Positions 9,229-18,184 are shown, counted from the stretch's first letter. The stretch: 64,000 nt of DNA from Pseudoalteromonas rubra (GCF_005886805.2 NZ_CP045429.1:4434501-4498500); one strand, 5' to 3'. Notes: generated from the letters alone by a model not told the origin. Program-made: numbers and translations.

Positions 9229-11622
9229 TTAGCAAAAATCTTTCAGCCGGCTTTTAGTATGGTAATAGTCCAGCAATAAAACCATTAAAAACATAAAGGT
9301 AACAGCCATTAAAAAGCTGGTTACCAGGCCCAGCAACGCCGTTTTAAACACCCAGCACAGCAGAGTAAGTAACAACAATGCCACAAAAGCAACTGGTAAG
9401 ACCTGACAAAACCGCCTGATCAATTGCTCTTTTAGCAACGTGCCCGCCTTGGCACCCACCTGCCACTTGATGTGCCACACAGGTGCAGACAACAGCGCCA
9501 GGTAGCCCAACACCCCATATAAGCCTGCACCGACCAGCAGCAACATCAACAGACTCAGGGTGATACCCGTATAGGCACTGAGCCGGGCCGATTTACTCAA
9601 CGCAGCAGCACGCGCCGTCATACTGGTTAACTGAAATACACTTTGCGTAGTATCTTGTACGCGCAGCAGGGCATTCAGATCAGATTTTGCGAGCGACTGC
9701 CCCGGCTTCAGCCGGATAATCAGATTACTGACAAAAAAGTTGTGTGGCAGATACACTATGTCCGGCGTCCCCAGTGTCGGTGAATAGATATCTTCGACAA
9801 TGGCTTGTAATCTGACCGGACGCTGATTACGAGAATACAAAGTGGTGCCGACATCTTGCAGCGTCAAACCTAGCTTACCTGCCAGACTTTGGTTAATAAT
9901 CACCACCTCAGCTGGAGTATCCAGCGTCAGTTGTTCCGCACTGAACGCCTGACCTGCCAGCACGCGTTGGCCAACGGTGGCAAAGTAGCCCACGCCACTC
10001 CATTGCCCAAAAGCGGTCAGTTGCCGGGCACTGTCTGGCACTGTGCTGATAGGCTCGACCCACGACATTTCCAGAGGATCATTGGCAGCCAGACTGACCG
10101 CGGCTATCTGGGGCTGAGCCAGCAAGGTTGCAATATTGGCTTCACTGAGCTGACGTCGTGCCCGGGCTTTTTGTTCACCGCGCTCAAAGTCCAGTTGCTG
10201 CATCTGCACGTGAATTAAGCCCTTGTCATCAAACCCCTGTGCTTTACCTATCTGTGCACCGTAATGACTTAACAGCCAGATGCTAAAACACAGCACCACG
10301 ATGCCTATCGTCAATTGTGCATTGATCAGTAATTGACTGAGCCAGCCCGGTAATTGCTTTACCTGACCTTTACCTGAGCCACTGAGTTGCTGCCTGAGCC
10401 CACGTAAGTCAACAAAGGTAAAGACACTGCGAGCAAACCCCCAGGCCAGTAATAACGCCACAAACCACATCCCCAGGTAAGCAGGCCAGGACAATTTCAG
10501 CCAGGTAATGCTGCCCAGAATATCCTCCCCCCAATATTGCACCAGCGCCATCAAGCCCGGTGCCAGCCCCGTTGCTACCAGAGCCGCCAGTGCAAACAGC
10601 GCAACTGCATGGCACAACACCTGACGAAACAATCGGGACTGACGCGCCCCCAGTGCCAGATGTAACGCCAGCTGAGACTGGCGGCTTTTAAAATCCAATA
10701 AATAAAGTGCAAACAAATTGCACAGGGTCACTACGATTACGCCCAATGCAGCGCCAACCAGCCATTGCCCCATATCCTGTAGCGCCCCTTTGAGTTTAGT
10801 GTCGAGCGGGCTCAGTGTCAGATGAAGGGTTGTTTCACCAAATCCATATTGCTGTGTCAATGCATTGATGCGGGCACTCAGCTGCATAGCTTCTGAATGT
10901 AATACCCTGGAGGCCTGAGGTAAGGTCCTGCCGACCAGCAGTACATTATTACGGATCGCCATATCGGCAAACGGGGTCATGTCGGTCGCGGTGTGACTAA
11001 AAAAGGGTAAAAAGACATCACTATACTGTGCAGCCCGAAACAGCTCCGGCTCCCGGCTGTCCTCGGCCAGAATGCCCACCACCTGAAAACGCCGATCATC
11101 GAGCTGGATCACCTGCCCGCTGGCCTCCTGGCCCGGCAAATAACGGTGGGCAAAACGCGCACTGACAACGGCCTGAGCAGCACTTTGCGCTTGCTGCCCT
11201 TGTAAAGACGACGCAGCAAAATAATCGCCACTTTGCAGTGACATATTAAACAAGGAAAAATAACCGGGCTCGACCAGTGCCGTCGCAATTTTAGGCTGTT
11301 CGGGATGATCCACATACAACATATCCGTGTAATAAAGTGGCGTGGCCAGCTCGAATAACCCATGCGTTTGATGCAAATGCCAGGCAGCGGGAACAGACAG
11401 CGATTCGCTGAGGGTTACCTCACCCTGCTCATTGCGCAACTCACCATCTACCCAGGCAAGCTGCTCTGGTGCGTCATAAGGCAATGGACCATGTGCCTGC
11501 CAGGCAATCACGCCGGCGACCAACAAGGCCGCCATGGCGCTGGACAACAACACAATAAAAAACACCGTCATACGCCAACGGGTATGCAACGCCTTCAGCG
11601 CGTCCTGAATATCTAACCACAT
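9229..11622 (-). CDS. ABC transporter permease, ADOP/MacB-FtsX type (fused tandem permease)
   Basis: The 797-residue membrane protein has two FtsX/MacB-like halves. TM1 is at about 17-40, followed by a periplasmic MacB_PCD domain beginning with the PLPYDAPEQLAWVDGE motif typical of ADOP permeases. Three helices follow at about 285-400, then a second TM and periplasmic domain from about 430 and a final three-helix group at about 675-790. Such permeases do not translocate through the membrane. They couple ATP hydrolysis to movement of periplasmic substrates, lipids or peptides through an adaptor. It lies 15 bases after the ATPase gene. Substrate not predictable. Confidence 0.88.
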   Translation of the reverse strand: MWLDIQDALKALHTRWRMTVFFIVLLSSAMAALLVAGVIAWQAHGPLPYDAPEQLAWVDGELRNEQGEVTLSESLSVPAAWHLHQTHGLFELATPLYYTDMLYVDHPEQPKIATALVEPGYFSLFNMSLQSGDYFAASSLQGQQAQSAAQAVVSARFAHRYLPGQEASGQVIQLDDRRFQVVGILAEDSREPELFRAAQYSDVFLPFFSHTATDMTPFADMAIRNNVLLVGRTLPQASRVLHSEAMQLSARINALTQQYGFGETTLHLTLSPLDTKLKGALQDMGQWLVGAALGVIVVTLCNLFALYLLDFKSRQSQLALHLALGARQSRLFRQVLCHAVALFALAALVATGLAPGLMALVQYWGEDILGSITWLKLSWPAYLGMWFVALLLAWGFARSVFTFVDLRGLRQQLSGSGKGQVKQLPGWLSQLLINAQLTIGIVVLCFSIWLLSHYGAQIGKAQGFDDKGLIHVQMQQLDFERGEQKARARRQLSEANIATLLAQPQIAAVSLAANDPLEMSWVEPISTVPDSARQLTAFGQWSGVGYFATVGQRVLAGQAFSAEQLTLDTPAEVVIINQSLAGKLGLTLQDVGTTLYSRNQRPVRLQAIVEDIYSPTLGTPDIVYLPHNFFVSNLIIRLKPGQSLAKSDLNALLRVQDTTQSVFQLTSMTARAAALSKSARLSAYTGITLSLLMLLLVGAGLYGVLGYLALLSAPVWHIKWQVGAKAGTLLKEQLIRRFCQVLPVAFVALLLLTLLCWVFKTALLGLVTSFLMAVTFMFLMVLLLDYYHTKSRLKDFC

Positions 11623-11636
11623 TTCATAGCATTCCT

Positions 11637-12353
11637 TCAGGCAATCGCACTGCGTGCAGTGCGATGAGTGTGACTGCCGCCGACGATTTCACCATCGAGA
11701 AGACGGATCTGCCTCGCTGCCATATCGGCATACCTGGGATCATGCGTCACCATACAAATGGTCGTCCCTTGCTGATGCAGCTGCGCGATCAATTGCATCA
11801 CCGCGTCACCACTTTTGGAGTCGAGGTTACCTGTGGGTTCATCCACCAGTAAAATGCTGGGGTGTGCAACCAAGGCCCGGGCAATGGCAACCCGTTGCTG
11901 TTGTCCACCAGAGAGCTGATCTGGCTTGTGCCCGGCACGATGCGACAACCCCACCTTGTCGAGACAGCTTTGTACGCGACTGTGCACCTCTGCACGTGAT
12001 AATCGGGTCTCGCTATAACGCAGCGGCAATGCCACATTATTAAATACCGACAACTCATCAATCAGATTAAAAGACTGGAAAATAAACCCGATGTGGCGGT
12101 TTCTTAATTCTGCTCGCTGATCGGCGGTCAGGCTGCCAACTTCAATCCCCTGAATAAGGTATTGCCCACTGCTGGCTTCATCCAGCAAGCCCATAATAGA
12201 CAACAAAGTGGATTTACCACATCCGGACGGGCCAGAGATGGAAACAAACTCGCCTTGCTCTATGGTCAGGCTCACCTGACGCAAAGCATGTGTTTGCAGT
12301 GCTTCGGTTTCGAATACCTTGCTGATGTGCTGCATTGTTATTATCTGTGTCAT
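11637..12353 (-). CDS. ABC transporter ATP-binding protein, MacB/LolD type
   Basis: The 238-residue ATPase energises the permease encoded downstream. Walker A ([11 protein letters not shown]), the Q-loop, the signature [15 protein letters not shown] and Walker B ([12 protein letters not shown]) are all present and ordered normally. The NLDS after Walker B marks the MacB/LolD/FtsE class. The start at 12353 gives [12 protein letters not shown] and has GGGGA upstream. A start ten codons earlier is possible but adds residues atypical of the family. It is the middle gene of the adaptor-ATPase-permease operon. Confidence 0.93.
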   Translation of the reverse strand: MTQIITMQHISKVFETEALQTHALRQVSLTIEQGEFVSISGPSGCGKSTLLSIMGLLDEASSGQYLIQGIEVGSLTADQRAELRNRHIGFIFQSFNLIDELSVFNNVALPLRYSETRLSRAEVHSRVQSCLDKVGLSHRAGHKPDQLSGGQQQRVAIARALVAHPSILLVDEPTGNLDSKSGDAVMQLIAQLHQQGTTICMVTHDPRYADMAARQIRLLDGEIVGGSHTHRTARSAIA

Positions 12354-12408
12354 ACTATCCCCGCTGACAAACCGACACCCCATTGTGCCATAGTTGTCCT
12401 TTAAACCC

Positions 12409-13653
12409 TTAATTCAGTGCAACCTGCACGCCCTGTTGTGCCAGGTTACTCAAATCAGAAATAATCCAGCGTTGGTTTTTTTCGGCGCCCTGCTCTATCA
12501 CCACATAGCGACCAGCCAGCGCGCCAAATTGCACCGTCTTCAACTCAGTGGTGTCGTCTTCACGCAGACGATACAACTGCACTGTCTGCTGTTCACGCAC
12601 ATTGGCCGGACGACGAATATATAAAGCCTGATCCAGCTCAGCCACGGTGATACTGGCGTCAATACTGAGCATAGGTCGGGCCGCTTTGGGAAGCGCCTGA
12701 GGGAGCGCAACTTCCACTTTCACGCTGTTTTCTGCCACCACAGGATCAATCCGCCCCACGGTGCCTGTGACCTGTTGCTCACGGATCCGCACGCTCACCG
12801 TCTGCCCCGGCAGTACTTTTTGCACCTGCGACTGCGGCACGCGCAGCTCAGCCAGCAGCTGCGTCTGGCTGCCGATCAATGCGGTTTCGTCGCCCACTGT
12901 CAGGCGTTGACCCACCGCCAGTGGCATACGCTCCAAAATACCCGCAACGGGGGCCGTGATAGTCAATGCAGCTAACCTAGCACGGCTGCGCGCCAGCTCC
13001 TGGCGCCGGATAACAATGCGCTGCGATGCCAGCTGCTGCGCACTGGCATGGAGCTTTTTTAGCTGTTCCAGACGCTGTCGTGCGCTCTGCATTTGACGGA
13101 CCAGATTGGCAACACGGGACTGAGTCTGAGCAAATGCCAGGTGTGAAATAATCCCTTTTTCAGCCAGCCCCTGCTCAGCCTGCTGCTGTAATTGGGCAGT
13201 TGCCAGATCTCCGGTTAATTTATCCAGTGCCGTTTGCTCACTAAGAAACTCCCGCTGCTGATTCAGTGTGAGCTGTTGCAGTGCCATCTCACTGCTTTGC
13301 AAAGCCTGTTGTGCCTGCGCAACCGCCAGTGACAGGTCCGGATTATCAAGCGTCGCAATGACCTCTCCGACGGATACAGACGCGCCTGCTTTAAGGTGGA
13401 TCTGTTTCACCACCGCATCACTGTCGGCAGTGATCAAGTGTTGCTCCGCACTGCGCAGCACGCCAAAGCTGTCCACGCCAATCAATAGAGGCCCATTTTC
13501 GACAGTTGCAATCAGCACTTCATGCCGTCCCAGTCGGGTGATCTGATCGCTGGGGCCAGCCAGCCAGACACTCACACCAAAAACACAGGCGACCAGCCCC
13601 CACATCCAGCGACGCCAGCGCTTGGTGGGTTCAGGCGGTTTAATTACATCCAT
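12409..13653 (-). CDS. ABC efflux periplasmic adaptor (HlyD/MacA family)
   Basis: The 414-residue inner-membrane-anchored adaptor partners the ADOP-type ABC transporter. A basic N-terminus and one TM (about 18-35) precede a barrel-sandwich half at about 75-110, a long coiled-coil hairpin rich in Gln/Ala/Leu (about 110-220), the second lipoyl half (ITAPVAGILERMPLAVGQ) and beta-barrel domains. The start at 13653 is preferred over one ten codons upstream because GGAG lies eight bases before it. It is the first gene of the operon and lies about 27 bases downstream of the predicted sigma-54 start site. Confidence 0.9.
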   Translation of the reverse strand: MDVIKPPEPTKRWRRWMWGLVACVFGVSVWLAGPSDQITRLGRHEVLIATVENGPLLIGVDSFGVLRSAEQHLITADSDAVVKQIHLKAGASVSVGEVIATLDNPDLSLAVAQAQQALQSSEMALQQLTLNQQREFLSEQTALDKLTGDLATAQLQQQAEQGLAEKGIISHLAFAQTQSRVANLVRQMQSARQRLEQLKKLHASAQQLASQRIVIRRQELARSRARLAALTITAPVAGILERMPLAVGQRLTVGDETALIGSQTQLLAELRVPQSQVQKVLPGQTVSVRIREQQVTGTVGRIDPVVAENSVKVEVALPQALPKAARPMLSIDASITVAELDQALYIRRPANVREQQTVQLYRLREDDTTELKTVQFGALAGRYVVIEQGAEKNQRWIISDLSNLAQQGVQVALN

Positions 13654-13690
13654 TCTCAGCTCCGTAAATATTATCTCTGTCACCCTTGCA

Positions 13691-13705
13691 GCCAGTTTCG
13701 TGCCA
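13691..13705 (-). promoter_or_regulatory. Sigma-54 (-24/-12) promoter of the ABC efflux operon
   Basis: Read leftward the sequence is TGGCACG-AAAC-TGGC followed by T, against the RpoN consensus TGGCACG-N4-TTGC-W. It has one mismatch in the core, and both invariant GG and GC are at the right spacing. Transcription would start near 13680, about 27 bases before the adaptor ATG, leaving room for its GGAG. A sigma-54 activator gene lies in the same window (26735-28099). Confidence 0.75.
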
Positions 13706-13765
13706 AAATTTTATAACTTTAAAATCATGAAGTTAAATAAATCACACTGCCAATTTCGGCGAAAG

Positions 13766-13780
13766 CGGACGCGTTGTCCG
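13766..13780. promoter_or_regulatory. Inverted repeat upstream of the sigma-54 promoter, possible activator site
   Basis: CGGAC-GCGTT-GTCCG is a perfect 5-bp inverted repeat with a 5-base spacer, 61 bases upstream of the -24 element, where enhancer-binding proteins usually bind. The upstream region of the sigma-54 response regulator contains a related CGGACGC segment (28159-28173). Confidence 0.45.
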
Positions 13781-13860
13781 GAATTGGAACGGGAGCAAAG
13801 AGGGTCATGACAGATGGCAAAAGCGGTTGCTTCATTTCGCTGTCACAGTCGGGCAAGAAA

Positions 13861-13887
13861 AAGGGGGAAGTCGCAGACTTCCCCCTT
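13861..13887 (-). terminator. Strong rho-independent terminator of the RTX-protein gene
   Basis: AAGGGGGAAGTC and GACTTCCCCCTT form a perfect 12-bp stem with a 3-base loop, followed leftward by a T-run. It lies 67 bases after the stop at 13954 and separates that gene from the sigma-54 promoter region. Confidence 0.9.
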
Positions 13888-13953
13888 ACTCGGGACGGAT
13901 CCTATTACGGACCTCAAGTAATTAATATGTGCTTTGTAAAAGCACTGTCAGTA

Positions 13954-16083
13954 TTATTGCAAGTCGTACACACTCTTACTGCGGTTGTTCAGCCAGGCTT
14001 CAAAGGTGGTTTTGTCTACCAGATCAGCTATCAGACCCTTAAACTTACTATAGCCTCGCCGCTCGTTGAAGTACCTTAATCTGAGTACTTCCTCATGACG
14101 CGATGACATGCCGCTGGCCGCTTTGCGTACTGCGGTATCAAAATAGCCAGATTTGTGATTCACGCTCGACAGGTAACCACTGATATCTCGATCACTCCAT
14201 TCGTTATACGCAAAGTCATTACCACTACCGCCGCCACCCGACGGAATTTCATCACCGCGAACAAAGAGAATATCGCCGCCGTTTCCTCCATTCAAACCAA
14301 TGTCAGAGTATGTAGAAATGGCCGCTAAAAAGTCTTTGCTACCGCCCCCACTCAGTTCACAATGGCCCCATTCACAGACAATGATATCCTGGCCACTGCC
14401 ACCCCAGGCTTTAGCTCGGTTGCCCCATGAGCCACCGCCTGAATCGACCAACAGGTCAGCGCCTGAATTACCGTACAATCGATCTTTATTACCGTCATTG
14501 CCGAAGATAATATCGTCACCATTACCACCGCTCAGGTTATCGCCATCTTTATTGCCAAACAGCACATCGTTACCATTGCCGCCTTCGATTTTATCTGCAC
14601 CATCACCATTAGTGCCACTGAGACTCACTTTGTGCACGACGCCATCATGATCGGTCGCAATTTCTGAACCACCCGCAATCCAGTCGTTACCATCGCCCGC
14701 TTTAATCGTGTCTTTGCCGTCACCACCAAAGATCAAATCGTTGCCGCGCCCGGTATAGAGTTGGTCGTTACCGTTTAAGCCGTAAACCGTCATGTCCCGA
14801 CTAACACTGGTTGCTGACAAAATATCGTTGCCATTTGATAACTGCACCTCGACCTCTTCAACTGCATTGCTAAACGAACAGTGCTGATAACCTGCGGAGT
14901 AAGCAAAGACATATTCCTCGTGCTCTTCAACATACAACATCAGGTTGCTGTCCAGTGCACGCAGTTTCCACACCCCATTGTTCAGCTCACTGTCAAAACT
15001 ACCAGTTTGCACATGACAACGCGCGTATGCAGCGATCAGGCTGTCTGGTACATCACCCTCAGGTGTACATGAGTATTGCTCAATACCAGTGATATTGCTC
15101 TGGATACTGCCGCTTGACCCTTCGGTCAGACAGTCCATGCCCGTGCCACCGTCTACTTTCTCATAATCGCCATAGGTGTAAATGGTGTCATCGCCTTTAC
15201 CGGCGTACACGTAATCCACTTTATTACCAGTTAAAATGGTGTCATTGCCATCACCGCCATACACCAGCTGGTGCCAGTTCAGTGCGGTACCATCATATTC
15301 TTCACCACTGTCTAACAGATTTACCTGAAAACCATTGTGGTTACTCACATCAAAGGTTTCACAGCTGTCAGCATAATACACAGTCACCAGGGATTCATCG
15401 CCTTCGGCCGTTAGCTTCTCACCTGTCAAACTCGGTGAGACCGACAGATAATTCATATAAGGGTTTGATGAGTTATCATCCGCAATCGCAATCTTGCTGC
15501 GGTCCAGACCCTCACACTGGGCGGGCGCATAGTTGGTACAGCTGGTTGCTTCTACATTTTGAATATTGCTCTGGATTGTCCCTTCGCTGCCCTGCTCAGC
15601 GCAATCTGCCCCGGGACCACCGTCAACACGCTCATAGTCACCAAATGAGTAAATTTGATCATTACCACCATTGCCGTAAATGTAGTCAACCTTGTTGCCG
15701 GTAAGGATTTTATCATTTCCTTCGCCACCAAAGACCTGCTGGTGAAAGTCCAGATTAATACCGTTATAAGACTCTCCACTGTCTGGTAAGTTGACGTGCA
15801 ATCCGTTGTAGTTACTGCCATCCAGCACTTCACAGCGACCATTGTATGTCACCACAATAGTAGACTGGCTACCCGACACGGTCAGCTCGGTGTCGGCCAA
15901 TTTAGGGCTCAGTGCCAGATACGTCATAAATTGATTTTCAACATGCTCACCAACGTCTATTTGAGTCCGATCCAGCTCACCACAGGAGGTGCCCGTCTCA
16001 GCCAGACGCAGCGCCTGTGCATTATTTGGCATCAGGGTCAGCGACAGTGCCACTGCCAGGAGTGCTTTTTGATAAACCACCAT
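13954..16083 (-). CDS. Secreted RTX-type calcium-binding repeat protein
   Basis: The start at 16083 is chosen because GGAGA lies six bases before it. A start four codons earlier overlaps that site. The 709-residue product opens with a Sec signal, MVVYQKALLAVALSLTLM, cleaved near NAQA. Two homologous modules of about 150 residues follow (about 30-180 and 185-345). Each begins Cys-x-x-LDR, contains LTGNKVDYxYxGxGxD and GDYExVDGGxGxDC, and ends QSNI...Cys. The second half (about 410-620) is a run of GGxGxDxxx nonapeptides that bind calcium in a beta-roll, e.g. GGNGNDVLFG and GGNGDDIIFG. The C-terminus is basic and helical, with no recognised catalytic domain and no obvious type I secretion signal. 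Function could be adhesion or matrix binding. Confidence 0.85.
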   Translation of the reverse strand: MVVYQKALLAVALSLTLMPNNAQALRLAETGTSCGELDRTQIDVGEHVENQFMTYLALSPKLADTELTVSGSQSTIVVTYNGRCEVLDGSNYNGLHVNLPDSGESYNGINLDFHQQVFGGEGNDKILTGNKVDYIYGNGGNDQIYSFGDYERVDGGPGADCAEQGSEGTIQSNIQNVEATSCTNYAPAQCEGLDRSKIAIADDNSSNPYMNYLSVSPSLTGEKLTAEGDESLVTVYYADSCETFDVSNHNGFQVNLLDSGEEYDGTALNWHQLVYGGDGNDTILTGNKVDYVYAGKGDDTIYTYGDYEKVDGGTGMDCLTEGSSGSIQSNITGIEQYSCTPEGDVPDSLIAAYARCHVQTGSFDSELNNGVWKLRALDSNLMLYVEEHEEYVFAYSAGYQHCSFSNAVEEVEVQLSNGNDILSATSVSRDMTVYGLNGNDQLYTGRGNDLIFGGDGKDTIKAGDGNDWIAGGSEIATDHDGVVHKVSLSGTNGDGADKIEGGNGNDVLFGNKDGDNLSGGNGDDIIFGNDGNKDRLYGNSGADLLVDSGGGSWGNRAKAWGGSGQDIIVCEWGHCELSGGGSKDFLAAISTYSDIGLNGGNGGDILFVRGDEIPSGGGGSGNDFAYNEWSDRDISGYLSSVNHKSGYFDTAVRKAASGMSSRHEEVLRLRYFNERRGYSKFKGLIADLVDKTTFEAWLNNRSKSVYDLQ

Positions 16084-16663
16084 GTTAGTCTCCATGAGTT
16101 AAGTAAAGATTTGCGCAAAGAAATCTTGATCATGGAATTTATAAGCCACAATTGTGCAATCACTATGGACTCAGACTGGGTAAAAAGGATGAGTTTTTCA
16201 ATCTATCCTACTGGTCAAGAGCACTGCACAGCCTGCCTTTTTTATTTCAAAAGTACTTTGCTGCTCACATCCGGAGTGAGTTAGCGCAGGTTAGCCAGCA
16301 AAAAACGGGGAATTTACTACCCATTTTGTCTGCAAAATACGCTGTTGAAAAAACGTCATAAAATAAATCATAGCGTCTTGGATAACACTTGTTTACATAT
16401 TCACGGGTACTGGTCATGAATCCATTCATAAAGTGCATCAGGCAAGGCGCGCACCAACGTCCATTAGAAACCCTTTATAACTCATGATTTTTACCTAAAT
16501 CAATGTAACTAAAACAAACTTTTAACGCGCAACCTAATCAGTATTCGGGTACAAAATAACAGATTGATACTTTACATTTTTTAAACAGCTGTTAAATTAC
16601 CCCGTATAATAATAAGCAACAAAATGTAACTTCACTGTTTTAATATTCATATACGGATGTACA
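16084..16663. other. Long divergent intergenic region before the XRE-peptide operon
   Basis: This 580-base AT-rich region separates the leftward RTX gene from the rightward regulator gene. It must hold both promoters, and the rightward one is recognisable at 16581-16610. A 69-codon frame inside it starts with TTG, has no ribosome binding site and is not considered coding. Confidence 0.6.
16581..16610 (+). promoter_or_regulatory. Predicted promoter with palindromic operator, XRE-peptide operon
   Basis: TTAAAC at 16581-16586 and TATAAT at 16605-16610 are 18 bases apart and could serve as -35 and -10. A perfect palindrome AACAGCTGTT (16584-16593) overlaps the -35, the usual place for an operator bound by a dimeric HTH repressor. 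Autoregulation by the XRE protein encoded 54 bases downstream is an inference. Confidence 0.5.
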
Positions 16664-16996
16664 ATGAATTCACGTCAAAGATTGAACTGGCTAAACAGCG
16701 CCCGAAGGGACATTCAGGCGTCACTGCGTAGTTTGCGAATACAACAAAAAATGTCGCAAGCCGAGCTGGCCAAGAAAATGTCCGTCCCGGTTGATCAGTC
16801 CACCATCTCCAATTGGGAAAGTGGTAAGACCATCATGGATCTGGAGCAATTGCTTGATATCCTGATGATCTTTGGTAAAGACTGGAAAAGCTTTTTTGGC
16901 TTACTGGCCGACAACGCAGAAAAAAGAACAACTAAAAAGCCCCAACAGAAAGAACCATCTATGGAACCAGAGACAGAAGACAAGGGAGAAGACTGA
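16664..16996 (+). CDS. XRE-family helix-turn-helix transcriptional regulator
   Basis: The 110-residue protein has a Cro/CI-type HTH at about residues 18-75. It runs LRIQQKMSQAELAKKM (helices 1-2), then QSTISNWESGKTIM, the recognition helix with the near-invariant SxWExGK, and LEQLLDILMIFG. The remaining 35 residues are Lys/Glu/Pro-rich and probably disordered. Its TGA overlaps the ATG of the next gene, so the two are translationally coupled. Small two-domain regulators of this kind commonly control linked peptide or toxin genes. The palindrome at 16584-16593 is a candidate operator. Confidence 0.85.
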   Translation: MNSRQRLNWLNSARRDIQASLRSLRIQQKMSQAELAKKMSVPVDQSTISNWESGKTIMDLEQLLDILMIFGKDWKSFFGLLADNAEKRTTKKPQQKEPSMEPETEDKGED

Positions 16997-17517
16997 TGCA
17001 TATTGTTGAGGTATTGCTCTCTTCCGTAACACTGATTGGACTAGTCATGACATGGCAGCACTATAACGCCAGGTGGCTATTTTTAATTCTTATTTTAGTA
17101 CAGTCAATTGAAGCCACAGTAAAGCCAATTGCCATTCAATGGACCCAGCATTATTACTTATGGCTGTTATTCGCCAACATTTTATACTTGTTCCTTCTTT
17201 TGACTCGCAGCGTACTTGCTCGCAGACTACACAAAGCTTCAGGCTGGAATTTCTTCAAACTTGCAGGAGAAAACTATTCATTGACTGTACCTGAATGCGC
17301 ATATTATGTTTTAGCTCTTGTAGCTATGATACTTTGCGGTGCTCAGTGGATTGAAATTCAACTCTATTATTATGAAATTCTTGATTATCCATTCATTTAT
17401 CACCATGTTTGGGTACCCGTTATGTATGTACTTCATGTATTGCAATCTCTATCACTCATTACATACATTTTTGTGACTAAAAGAACACAAGGAACTTTAC
17501 AATATGAAAATAATTAA
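16996..17517 (+). CDS. Polytopic membrane protein, possible immunity or sensor/export component
   Basis: The 173-residue protein is mostly hydrophobic, with about five candidate membrane segments (about 3-20, 27-45, 53-71, 100-120 and 135-160) separated by short basic loops such as LARRLHKASGWNFF. No enzymatic motif, Walker box or peptidase motif is visible, and the family is not recognised. It is translationally coupled to the XRE gene (TGATG) and overlaps the first small-peptide gene by 14 bases. In bacteriocin-like operons a gene in this position and of this size often encodes immunity, but that role is inferred from context only. Confidence 0.75.
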   Translation: MHIVEVLLSSVTLIGLVMTWQHYNARWLFLILILVQSIEATVKPIAIQWTQHYYLWLLFANILYLFLLLTRSVLARRLHKASGWNFFKLAGENYSLTVPECAYYVLALVAMILCGAQWIEIQLYYYEILDYPFIYHHVWVPVMYVLHVLQSLSLITYIFVTKRTQGTLQYENN

Positions 17518-17641
17518 ACGTGTTTTACTGACTCAGGTTGCAGGTGGAGTCAGTGGAGACCCTGATAGATCAACATTGCCTAGAATGGCACCGATCGATC
17601 CCCCTTTTGAGAAAAAGAAAAAAGCGCCTTATACAGGTTGA
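17504..17641 (+). CDS. Double-glycine leader peptide 1 (candidate exported peptide precursor)
   Basis: The 45-residue peptide starts with the ATG that overlaps the end of the membrane-protein gene. Its first 15 residues, MKIIKRVLLTQVAGG, have Gly-Gly at -2/-1, Val at -4 and Leu at -7, matching double-glycine leaders cut by C39 peptidase transporters. The 30-residue remainder contains TLPRMAPIDPP and a basic KKKK tail and lacks cysteine, so no disulfide or lanthionine is expected. The same leader length and an AP-Ile-Asp/Asn motif occur in the peptides at 17800 and 18185. Function unknown: bacteriocin, signal or competence-like pheromone are all possible. Confidence 0.75.
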   Translation: MKIIKRVLLTQVAGGVSGDPDRSTLPRMAPIDPPFEKKKKAPYTG

Positions 17642-17960
17642 ATTTATTAATTGATTCATAAACAACACTGCAACTTTATAGCCAGAGATAATATATCACC
17701 ACATATGAGCACCAGCTAAATATACGCTTTATATAGTAGATATATCAGTGCTATTTACTTTTATCATCAGAACATTAAGAACACATGGAGCACCACATTA
17801 TGAAGGTAATTAAAAATGAGTTTTTACCGACAATTAATGGCGGTGGGGGAGGCAATCCCAACTTGCCCGTATTACTCAAATTCGCACCGATAAACCCTCC
17901 TCTTAAGGAAAAAAAACATAGAACAGGTTAAACACGTCGATTTATTAGTCTATTCATAAA
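17642..17960 (+). repeat. Conserved inter-peptide segment, two copies (17642-17662 and 17940-17960)
   Basis: Just downstream of the stops of the first and second peptide genes are 21-base segments of the form ATTTATTA...ATTCATAAA that agree at 18 of 21 positions. A shorter relative (GAATTTATTAATAAAAG) lies near the end of the third peptide gene. The shared flanks indicate that the peptide genes arose by tandem duplication including non-coding DNA. Confidence 0.6.
17800..17931 (+). CDS. Double-glycine leader peptide 2
   Basis: The 43-residue peptide is preceded by GGAG ten bases before its ATG. The leader MKVIKNEFLPTINGG is again 15 residues, with Leu at -7, Ile at -4 and Gly-Gly at -2/-1. 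It runs into a five-glycine stretch, so the exact cut could be later. The predicted core has NLPVLLKFAPINPP and a basic tail (KEKKHRTG) similar to peptide 1. No cysteine. It lies 158 bases downstream of peptide 1. Confidence 0.72.
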   Translation: MKVIKNEFLPTINGGGGGNPNLPVLLKFAPINPPLKEKKHRTG

Positions 17961-17975
17961 GAGGAAAGTAACCTA

Positions 17976-18164
17976 ATGGAGATACCTATTAGGCTCCCAT
18001 TAAAACACGACATGTTACCTAAAGTCTTTGGAGACGCAGCAGGAGGAGGTAAACCTGAACTACGAGATGTTGAAGCAGTAATACGGATTAAAGAGCCAGG
18101 TAAAAAATTTAAGTCACTCATGAGTATGAATTTATTAATAAAAGCAAGGCCAGCACAACAGTAA
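17976..18164 (+). CDS. Diverged member of the small-peptide family
   Basis: The 62-residue peptide has a good GAGGA ribosome binding site before its ATG and lies 44 bases after peptide 2. It resembles the neighbours loosely. MLPKVFGD sits where FLPTINGG and NLGHIFGG lie in the others, followed by GGGKPEL and IRIKEPGKK in place of GGGNPNL and INPPLKEKK. The terminal Gly of the leader is Asp, and the characteristic AP-Ile-Asp is not kept. Its extended C-terminus reads through sequence related to the non-coding segment after its neighbours. It may be a decayed or specialised copy. Confidence 0.55.
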   Translation: MEIPIRLPLKHDMLPKVFGDAAGGGKPELRDVEAVIRIKEPGKKFKSLMSMNLLIKARPAQQ

Positions 18165-18184
18165 ATACAAAAGGATATCTTCAT

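Noticed and set aside
16152..16361. 69-codon rightward frame between the RTX gene and the XRE operon
   Set aside because: Starts with TTG, lacks a ribosome site and has no recognisable features.
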